Assembly (NCBI GenBank): GCA_964519515.1
Contig: CAZFIJ010000051.1
Location: forward strand, 1-25,273
DNA from: Korarchaeum sp964519515
Lineage (GTDB): Archaea > Korarchaeota > Korarchaeia > Korarchaeales > Korarchaeaceae
DNA: 25,273 bases
Reading direction: 5' to 3'
The position numbers and the translations under genes were made by a program. The notes below the pieces were generated by a model. That model had not been told where the DNA came from. It did no database searches and saw nothing but the letters and a program-made list of their open reading frames with translations. The first letter of the stretch is position 1; the number at the start of each line of letters is the position of its first letter. Shown here in pieces: positions 15,934 through 21,953 of this stretch.

Positions 15934-16711
15934 ACCTCCTCTTCCTCCTCTGATAATCCCTTATAGCCCTTAGCAAATCCACTTTCCTCAGCTCGGGCAA
16001 GTAGACCTCGCAGAAGTATAACTCGGAGTAAGCCGATTGCCAGAGCAAGAAGTTGCTGAGCCTCTCCTCTCCAGATGTCCTTATTATGAGATCGGGGTCA
16101 GGCAGATCGGGAGCGTAGAGATGCATCCTTATCACATCATCATCTATCTCATCCGGATCTAAGGCTCCTTCTTTCACTTTCCTCGCTATCTTCCTCACAG
16201 CATCCACTATCTCAGCCCTTCCCCCATAAGCTATCGCTAAGTTGAGCGTCTTACTGAATCCGGATGTAGAAGCTTCCATCTCCTCAGCTATACTCCTTAT
16301 CCTCTCGGGCAACATCTCCTTCCTCCCAACTACCCTGAACGAGACCTCTTTCTCCCTCAGAGTATTTATATTCTCCTTCAGCTCGAGTAACTTCTCCTCC
16401 ATCGCTTTGAAAACAGCTTCCACTTGATCCTTGGGCCTCTTGAAGTTCTCAGTTGAGAAAGCGAATAAAGTCACGTGCTCAATCCCTAGATCGAGTAACC
16501 AAGCTAAAAGTTCCTTAGTCTTATTAGCCCCGACCCTATATCCTTCAAGCCAGCTTAAGTTCCTCTTGATGGCGAATCTCCTATTCCCATCCAATATGAG
16601 GGCGACATGCTTCGGGATGGGCCCCTCCTTAACCACGGACTCTAAGTATCTCAAGTAGAAGGGCATACCCAAGAAGCTAGCTACTCTGTAGACCGCGTTG
16701 AGGAGCCCCAA
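15923..16711 (-). CDS. uppS: cis-Polyprenyl diphosphate synthase (undecaprenyl-type)
   Basis: It makes long-chain cis-polyprenyl diphosphate, the carrier lipid for glycan assembly, by adding isopentenyl units. The 262 residues carry all the conserved regions: ALILDGNRRFA with catalytic Asp41, AFSTENFKRP (84-93), LAIAYGGRAEI (158-168), and RTSGEERLSNFLLWQSAYSE (211-230) with the diphosphate-binding arginines and closing Glu230. It is soluble but membrane-associated in this family. The N-terminal ~30 residues before the core are helical, as in archaeal homologues. The start is TTG 16711 with a GGAGG motif upstream; a TATA-like CTTGATAAAT lies at 16741-16750. It is the first gene of a three-gene overlapping operon. 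The two glycosyltransferases in the window may use its product. Confidence 0.93.
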   Translation of the reverse strand: MGLLNAVYRVASFLGMPFYLRYLESVVKEGPIPKHVALILDGNRRFAIKRNLSWLEGYRVGANKTKELLAWLLDLGIEHVTLFAFSTENFKRPKDQVEAVFKAMEEKLLELKENINTLREKEVSFRVVGRKEMLPERIRSIAEEMEASTSGFSKTLNLAIAYGGRAEIVDAVRKIARKVKEGALDPDEIDDDVIRMHLYAPDLPDPDLIIRTSGEERLSNFLLWQSAYSELYFCEVYLPELRKVDLLRAIRDYQRRKRRFGS

Positions 16712-16729
16712 TTCGTCCCCCCTCCTTCA

Positions 16730-17165
16730 AAGCCCGAGCTATTTATCAAGATTCAGTTATAATTGGAACTACTGAGGCTATATCGAAGATCTCGAGAAGT
16801 CCCTAGAGCCCTCTTCAGATACGAAGATAAATCATATTAAAAATTTCTCCTAAAATAGATCTTAAGAATACCCCCTGAGCTATAATTTTACCTATGAATT
16901 TCCCCCTATCATTGAGAGCCGGTTAGAGCCCGGATCTGAGACCGAGGATCGACTGATGGGGGCTCTGGACTCACTAACTTCTATCTCAGAGATTCAAGCC
17001 CCTTAGGCCTGAGCCAACTTCCCCAACCCCGGAACTCAGTACATAGACAGTAGTTTTACCTCTAAGAGGCCTCATCAACCACCGGGAGCATAGAATCGGA
17101 TCGAGCTCTCGAATCCATGCCTCACTCACTTCACCCTGCTATTATGAAGGCCTCGGTGGGCCATG
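16730..17165. other. Noncoding region with a GC-rich, hairpin-containing core
   Basis: No gene is seen in about 490 bp between uppS and the Lrp-like gene. The part at 16921-17160 is about 54% G+C by my count, while 16801-16860 is about 32%. The core holds an inverted repeat AGAGCCC/GGGCTCT (16925-16931 and 16960-16966), a hairpin formed by GGATCGAGCTCTCGAATCC (17098-17116) extended by GCAT/ATGC (17088-17091, 17117-17120), and a near-palindrome CCTCTAAGAGG (17059-17069). This may be a structured noncoding RNA; I could not match it to tRNA, 5S, SRP or RNase P RNA motifs. Confidence 0.35.
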
Positions 17166-17176
17166 ATTTATAACTT
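17166..17176. promoter_or_regulatory. TATA region upstream of the Lrp-like gene
   Basis: ATTTATAACTT lies about 27-33 bp before ATG 17203, suiting a leaderless start. The complementary strand reads GTTATAAAT, which could also fire toward the GC-rich noncoding region. Confidence 0.45.
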
Positions 17177-17202
17177 ATTCCCCCTCCCTATCTGGGAAGC
17201 TC

Positions 17203-17610
17203 ATGGATGAACTCGACAGAAAGATCTTGAGCATATTAGTGAAGAACGCTAGAACTCCTTTCACAGAGATAGCTGAGCAACTCGGAGTGAGTGAGGCAAC
17301 TATAAGGAAGAGAGTGGATAAGCTCGTCAGTAGCGGCGTTATAAAGAAATTCACAGTTGAGTTAGGAGATACTGCGATGCGGGCGATCGTGATGATCAAG
17401 GTGAGGCCGGGCTATAACATCCCGAAGGTCGCGAAGGAGATAGCTGATATAGAGGAAGTAGTGAGGGCTTATGAGGTCACGGGGGAATATGACATAGTGG
17501 CTGAGATAGCTAGCGCCGATACTACATCCCTGAATAGAACTATAGAGAGGATAAGGAGCAATGAGGGGGTCGGCGGGACCCTGAGCATGATAGTGCTCGC
17601 TATATGGTGA
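17203..17610 (+). CDS. Lrp/AsnC family transcriptional regulator
   Basis: This 135-residue protein has the full Lrp/AsnC layout: an N-terminal HTH (about 1-50; LDRKILSILVKNARTPFTEI, then VSEATIRKRVDKLVSSGVI) and a C-terminal RAM effector-binding domain (about 60-135; RAIVMIKVRPG, VTGEYDIVAEI). Members form dimers or octamers that bind DNA according to amino-acid levels. Its targets are unknown. It stands alone with its own TATA region and ends 63 bp before smc, which has a separate TATA box. The upstream noncoding region is a natural place to look for autoregulatory sites. Confidence 0.92.
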   Translation: MDELDRKILSILVKNARTPFTEIAEQLGVSEATIRKRVDKLVSSGVIKKFTVELGDTAMRAIVMIKVRPGYNIPKVAKEIADIEEVVRAYEVTGEYDIVAEIASADTTSLNRTIERIRSNEGVGGTLSMIVLAIW

Positions 17611-17640
17611 ACTCTTCCTGTTTAGCTCGTCCTAACTGAA

Positions 17641-17650
17641 AATTTAAAAT
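17641..17650 (+). promoter_or_regulatory. TATA box of the smc operon
   Basis: AATTTAAAAT is centred about 28 bp upstream of ATG 17674, so the operon mRNA should be leaderless. No Shine-Dalgarno-like motif precedes the ATG. Confidence 0.55.
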
Positions 17651-17673
17651 GTTTCCCCTTTACCATCCGTTGG

Positions 17674-19953
17674 ATGATAATAGAGGAACTCAAGCTCATC
17701 AACTTCAAGTCGTTTAAGAGAGCTACAATAGTAATTCCTAGAGGCCTTATCGCAATAACAGGCCCTAATGGATCTGGTAAAAGCAATATACTTGATGCAA
17801 TTGCTTTTTTGATGGGATGGAGGGCTAAGAGGCTGAGGGCATCTAGGTTAGAGCACTTAGTCAGGAGGGGAGCTGCGTGGGCTCAAGTGGACCTCACGTT
17901 AGTGAACTCAGGGGAGAGGATCAAGATCCAGAGGAGGGTGAAGCCGAATGGAAAGAGCTCATATAGAGTGAACGATAGATTCTTGCCAGCCCATAAGGTC
18001 ATGGATATCCTCAGTTCTTTGGGCTTAGTAGCTGAGAGGTACACTTTCGTGACTCAGGGGGATATAACATCTATCGTTGAGATGAGCCCCGGGGAGAGGT
18101 ATGAAATACTTAAAGAGATAAGTGGAATCTCGGATTATGATGAGAGGAGAGATAAAGCTTTAGAGGAGCTTGAAGAAGTGGAGCAACTCTTGAGGGAGAT
18201 ATCAGCAGTTCTCAGAGAAAAGGAAAAGGAATTAAAGAGAGTTGAGGAGGAGATAAGAATTTTAGAAGAAAGATCAGAAATAGAAGAGAAATATAAAAGA
18301 ATTAAGAAATATCAGATATTATCTGAGCTGAAATTTCTGAGGGAGAAGTTGAGCTCCCTCGAGGAGCCGAAACCAGAGGAAATCGATGTAGAGTCCTTGA
18401 GGAGGGAGCTGGAGAGGAAGGAAGAGGAGATGAGATCTCTAGAATCGAGTTTGAGGGATTCTCCAGTCAGGAGGAGGGGGCAAATATCAGTTGAGTTGGA
18501 TTCCTTGAGGAGGCAGAGGGAGGCTCTCAGGAAAGCCCTAGAAGCTAAGGAGGAGGTAATCAGATCTATTATGAGGGGGAGGGAGATCCCATCTTTCATC
18601 AGGAGAGATCCATCATTCCTCGGTACCCTATCTGAGTTGATAAGGCCCCTGCCCGGTTACGAGCTCCCGTTCATAGCAGTAGGATCTGGTAGGTTGAACG
18701 ACATAGTAGTCAGGGACTTAGATGGGGCTAAGAGGATAGCTAGAGCTCTGAGGGAAGTCGAGGGTAGGTTCAGGATAATACCGATGGACGTATTGAGGGG
18801 AGAGGAGAGGAAGAGGGATAGGGGCTTATACAACTTCCTCCTATTCGATGAGGAGTACGAGGCATTGGCCCTGCAGATATTCAACGCGATATTGATAGAT
18901 GACCTCGATGAGGTGAGCGAGGAGCTCCTAGGTAGAGCTAGGTATGTGACGATGGATGGAGAGATCGTGGAAAGAGAGGGAAGTATAGTAGCTGGAAAGC
19001 CTAGTTTGGGCAATATTGCGAAGTTGATGGAGGAGATAAATGACCTAAGGGATGAGATCCAACAGATAGATGAGGAGATAACTTCAAAGGAGAGGGAGCT
19101 CATGAGCTTGCCTGAGAGGGATGAGGGGTTTGAGAGACTCGACGCTTTGAGGAAGGAAGTTCATGAACTGAGGAGGGAGTACCAAGAAGCTCTCTCAAAG
19201 AGGGAAGATTTTATAAGGAAGACCAGAAAGGTGATTGAGGAGAGAAGCGAAATTTTAGCTAAAATTAAGGTTTTAGAGAGGGAGCTCGATGATTTATCTG
19301 ATGTAGATCCACTCGAAGTCCCTGATCCGAGGAAAGAGATAATACTCCTTGAGATGAAGTTGAGGAGCTTGGGAAATGCGAACCCTAAAGCTAAGGAGGA
19401 GTATAAGAGGAGGAAGGAGGAGTTCGAGGAAGTTAAATCGAAGTACGATTCTTTCGTGAGTAGGAAGGAAGAGATAGAGAGCTTAATAGAGAAGATCGAT
19501 TCTGAGAGGGAGGGGATATTGAAAGATACTTTGAGGAAGCTCTCAGATGCCTTCAACAGCTGGATATCCTTATTATTCGAGGGCGGGAGTGGGGAGCTCT
19601 TCCTCTCCGATAGAGGGCTGGAGATGAGGGTCAACCTCCCGGGGAAGGGGAGCGTCAATATAGATTCATTATCAGGCGGTGAGAAATCTTTGAGCGCTTT
19701 GGCATTTATACTCGCCTCCCAGAGGGTCAGGCCATCTTCCCTATACTTATTCGATGAAGCTGACGCTATGCTAGACGGGATGAATTGCAAGAGATATGCG
19801 AGGGCATTGAAGGAGCTCTCTAAGGGCTCTATAGTCATGACTATCTCCTTGAAGAGGGAGACCCTCGAGGAAGCGGATTACATAATAGGGGTGACCGTGA
19901 GGGGAGGTGAGTCCAAGGTAATTGCTGTCGAGAGGAGCGTCTTTGGAAGCTGA
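17674..19953 (+). CDS. smc: Short-armed SMC chromosome-organising ATPase
   Basis: It has all the core parts of a condensin-type SMC: Walker A GPNGSGKS (30-37), Q-loop Gln128, ABC signature LSGGEKS (666-672), Walker B YLFDEADAML with D694/E695, and the late TISLKRETLEEADYIIGVT segment (723-741). A hinge lies at about 312-442 (FLGTLSELI, GRLNDIVVRDLDGAKR, then EIVEREGSIVAGK). The coiled-coil arms span only about 155-305 and 445-620, roughly 150-175 residues each against about 300-350 in ordinary SMCs. The total is therefore 759 residues rather than about 1,150-1,200. Reading is continuous, so this is not a frameshift or deletion fragment. It is encoded with ScpA and ScpB, its kleisin and accessory subunits. 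Leaderless ATG start. Rad50 is excluded by the hinge in place of a zinc hook. Confidence 0.92.
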   Translation: MIIEELKLINFKSFKRATIVIPRGLIAITGPNGSGKSNILDAIAFLMGWRAKRLRASRLEHLVRRGAAWAQVDLTLVNSGERIKIQRRVKPNGKSSYRVNDRFLPAHKVMDILSSLGLVAERYTFVTQGDITSIVEMSPGERYEILKEISGISDYDERRDKALEELEEVEQLLREISAVLREKEKELKRVEEEIRILEERSEIEEKYKRIKKYQILSELKFLREKLSSLEEPKPEEIDVESLRRELERKEEEMRSLESSLRDSPVRRRGQISVELDSLRRQREALRKALEAKEEVIRSIMRGREIPSFIRRDPSFLGTLSELIRPLPGYELPFIAVGSGRLNDIVVRDLDGAKRIARALREVEGRFRIIPMDVLRGEERKRDRGLYNFLLFDEEYEALALQIFNAILIDDLDEVSEELLGRARYVTMDGEIVEREGSIVAGKPSLGNIAKLMEEINDLRDEIQQIDEEITSKERELMSLPERDEGFERLDALRKEVHELRREYQEALSKREDFIRKTRKVIEERSEILAKIKVLERELDDLSDVDPLEVPDPRKEIILLEMKLRSLGNANPKAKEEYKRRKEEFEEVKSKYDSFVSRKEEIESLIEKIDSEREGILKDTLRKLSDAFNSWISLLFEGGSGELFLSDRGLEMRVNLPGKGSVNIDSLSGGEKSLSALAFILASQRVRPSSLYLFDEADAMLDGMNCKRYARALKELSKGSIVMTISLKRETLEEADYIIGVTVRGGESKVIAVERSVFGS

Positions 19954-20488
19954 GGAGGTCCTCAGGGAGTTCCAGAGGACTAGGGATATAGCTAAAGCTG
20001 GCTCGAGGATACTAGAGTTAGTCAGGAGGCTTAAGGAAGATATAATTTCCTATTTGAGGGGGGAGAGGAAAAATGAGAAGAGGAAAAGGAAGAGGGGAGC
20101 AGTTAAGCTGATAGGGGCCAAGATACTTTTGATCAATCGGATCAGAGCCCCTGGGAGGTATCCTACTATTGAGGAATTCTTAGAAGCTTTCAAGTGGGCC
20201 CAAGGGATTGGGAGAGTTGAGGCCCTCAGGATATCGGATATCTCGATGTTCGATCTAGCTGAACATGTAGAGAGAGTGAGATCTATAATAAGGAAGCTGA
20301 GGGATGAGGGGAGGAGTTACATATCCTTGAAGGAGATCTCCCCTATAGCTGGTGGTATCCTAGCTGTATTAGCTTTACTCTTCTTGGAGAAGGAGGGAGA
20401 AGTTATTCTAATTCAGGAGAGGCCTTTCGGTGAGATAAAGGTGGTGATAGAAGTTGAGCTCTTGGGAGAGAGCGAAGAGGTTGCTTGA
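19943..20488 (+). CDS. scpA: Kleisin subunit ScpA of the SMC complex
   Basis: The kleisin bridges the two SMC heads. This version is short (about 181 residues against about 230-270 in bacteria). It has an N-terminal helical part predicted to touch the SMC neck, a very basic linker (about 42-60, ERKNEKRKRKRGAVK), and a C-terminal winged-helix-like segment (SYISLKEISPIAGGILAVLALLFLEKEG, then EVILIQERPFGEI). I prefer TTG 19943, five bases after GAGGAG and overlapping the smc stop by 11 bp; a TTG at 19922 is also in frame. The assignment rests on weak similarity plus the smc-scpA-scpB order, which is strong context. The basic linker may bind DNA (inference). Confidence 0.82.
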   Translation: MEAEEVLREFQRTRDIAKAGSRILELVRRLKEDIISYLRGERKNEKRKRKRGAVKLIGAKILLINRIRAPGRYPTIEEFLEAFKWAQGIGRVEALRISDISMFDLAEHVERVRSIIRKLRDEGRSYISLKEISPIAGGILAVLALLFLEKEGEVILIQERPFGEIKVVIEVELLGESEEVA

Positions 20489-20960
20489 GGCACTTTTATT
20501 CGCATCCAGTAAGGCTGTGGATGAGGGAACGGTAGAGAGGGTATGCGGGCTCAGGGGTGAGGAGATAGAGGAAGCGATAAGGGAGATAAATGAGGAACTA
20601 GCGGGACATCCCTTCATGATAGAGGTATTAGATGGGAAATACTTGATGAAGCTGAAGAGGGAATATGAGCTAGCAGTATCTTCATTCTTCGAGAGTAAGC
20701 TCCTATCTAAGGCTGAATTGAGGACTCTCGCTGTAATAGCTGCTAATGAGCCCTTGGATATCTCTAGCTTAGTGGCGTATAGGGGAGGGGCCTCCAGGAG
20801 GCATCTGAGGAAGCTGAAGTCACTAGGTCTGATAAGCGTGTCTAGAGAGGGTAGGAGGAAAGGGCTGAGGACGACAGCCAAGTTCAAATCCATGTTCTCA
20901 CTCGAGTTAGGAGGTGAGATGAGTGAGCCTGGAGACGGAAGTAGCAGGGATAAAGCTTAG
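20454..20960 (+). CDS. scpB: ScpB, SMC-complex accessory subunit
   Basis: A 168-residue protein of two winged-helix domains. It opens with RLLEALLFASSKAVDEGTVERV, the usual ScpB start. The second domain contains LLSKAELRTLAVIAANEPLDISSL and the recognition-helix-like YRGGASRRHLRKLKSLGLI. ScpB dimers bind ScpA and adjust the SMC ATPase. The TTG at 20454 overlaps scpA by 35 bp and follows AGGTGGTG; a later TTG at 20481 would shorten it by nine residues. The last ~15 residues are polar and run 38 bp into pyrD, a long overlap that may couple the two genes. Confidence 0.88.
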   Translation: MSSWERAKRLLEALLFASSKAVDEGTVERVCGLRGEEIEEAIREINEELAGHPFMIEVLDGKYLMKLKREYELAVSSFFESKLLSKAELRTLAVIAANEPLDISSLVAYRGGASRRHLRKLKSLGLISVSREGRRKGLRTTAKFKSMFSLELGGEMSEPGDGSSRDKA

Positions 20961-21822
20961 AAATCCGCTCATTTTAGCTTCTGGTATACTGGGAATGACT
21001 CCCTCCCTCCTCAAGAGAGTTGAGAGAGCTGGGGCTGGAGCTCTAACGACGAAAACGATACTTCCGAGACCTAGCAGAGGGTATGAGAATCCAGTCGTCG
21101 TTGAACTCCCATTCGGGATGCTCAACGCTATGGGCTTACCTAACCCAGGGATAGATGAGTTCGAGAGGGAGTTCAAGGAGGCTAGAGGCTGTATAGAGAT
21201 ACCGGTCATAGGGAGCGCTGGCGGTAATACTCCTGAGGAGGTAGCTCATGTCGCTGGGAGGCTCCAGGACTGCGGAGTAGATGCTGTAGAGTTGAACGCA
21301 TCATGCCCTCACGTGAGGGGGCACGGGATCGAGATAGGGTCTACGCCCGAGCTCATGAGGGAGCTAGTCTCAGAAGTCAGGAGGAGCGTTAAGATACCTA
21401 TAATAGTGAAGCTCTCCCCCATGGTCCCGGATATAGTGAGCTTAGGGAGGAGCGCCTTCGAATCTGGAGCTGATGCATTGAACGCGATAAATACCGTCAG
21501 AGCTATGTACATAGATGTAGATGCTATGACCCCAGTCCTCTCGAATAAGTTCGGTGGGCTCAGCGGCCCAGCTATAAGGCCTATAGCTGTTAGATGCGTT
21601 TACGAACTAGCTGGGATATGCGATGTGATCGGGACCGGTGGCGTCGAGACTTGGAGGGATGCAGTAGAGATGATACTAGCGGGAGCTAGAGCAGTCGGTA
21701 TAGGGACAGCTATCTATAGGAGGGGCCTCGAGGTCTTCGAGGAGATAAATAGGGGTTTGGAATCCTACTTACTGAAGAAGGGTCTGAGCTTGAGGGAGAT
21801 AATAGGTAGAGCTAGGAGTTGA
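20923..21822 (+). CDS. pyrD: Dihydroorotate dehydrogenase, class 1 (PyrD catalytic subunit)
   Basis: It oxidises dihydroorotate to orotate in pyrimidine synthesis using FMN in a TIM barrel. The 299 residues show the class 1 markers: LASGILG (18-24), Lys44 in TTKT, NAMGLPNPG (68-76), ELNASCPHV with catalytic-base Cys128, VKLSP (162-166), NAINTVRAM (187-195), GGLSGPAIRP (211-220), and the phosphate-binding IGTGGV and VGIGTA. Cys as base points to class 1, most likely 1B, which normally pairs with the iron-sulfur/FAD subunit PyrK; no pyrK is in the window. The GTG at 20923 follows a strong GGAGGTGA and overlaps scpB by 38 bp, an unusual operon partner for a condensin gene. A 6-bp inverted repeat (21825-21845) follows the stop. 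Confidence 0.93.
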   Translation: MSLETEVAGIKLRNPLILASGILGMTPSLLKRVERAGAGALTTKTILPRPSRGYENPVVVELPFGMLNAMGLPNPGIDEFEREFKEARGCIEIPVIGSAGGNTPEEVAHVAGRLQDCGVDAVELNASCPHVRGHGIEIGSTPELMRELVSEVRRSVKIPIIVKLSPMVPDIVSLGRSAFESGADALNAINTVRAMYIDVDAMTPVLSNKFGGLSGPAIRPIAVRCVYELAGICDVIGTGGVETWRDAVEMILAGARAVGIGTAIYRRGLEVFEEINRGLESYLLKKGLSLREIIGRARS

Positions 21823-21824
21823 TC

Positions 21825-21845
21825 TCTCCATCTAGTAGCTGGAGA
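21825..21845 (+). terminator. Inverted repeat after pyrD
   Basis: TCTCCA and TGGAGA form a 6-bp stem with a 9-nt loop three bases after the pyrD stop. It has no strong T-tract, so it may be an mRNA 3' structure rather than a terminator. Confidence 0.3.
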
Positions 21846-21863
21846 ATTCTCGAAGGAGTCGTT

Positions 21864-21890
21864 TGATCCCTCCTCACTGGGAAAGGATCA
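21864..21890. repeat. Inverted repeat upstream of tmcA
   Basis: TGATCC and GGATCA are separated by 15 bp, a two-turn dyad about 65-90 bp before the tmcA start. It may be an operator; no matching regulator is obvious. Confidence 0.3.
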
Positions 21891-21953
21891 TTATTTGAGC
21901 TTTAAGCATCAGGATGTCCCTTTAATTCTAGCTCATGATCGCACATCGGGAGG

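Noticed and set aside
17059..17078. Minus-strand TTGATGA followed later by CTGA as a possible C/D guide RNA
   Set aside because: The spacing is too short for a C/D'/C'/D set and no internal boxes are visible.
17098..17116. GGATCGAGCTCTCGAATCC looked like a tRNA T-arm
   Set aside because: No acceptor, D-arm or anticodon arm can be folded around it on either strand, and the loop does not match the T-loop consensus.
19161..19838. Long minus-strand open frame within smc
   Set aside because: It is a Ser/Leu/Ile-rich antisense shadow of the coiled-coil coding sequence; the plus-strand SMC is unmistakable.
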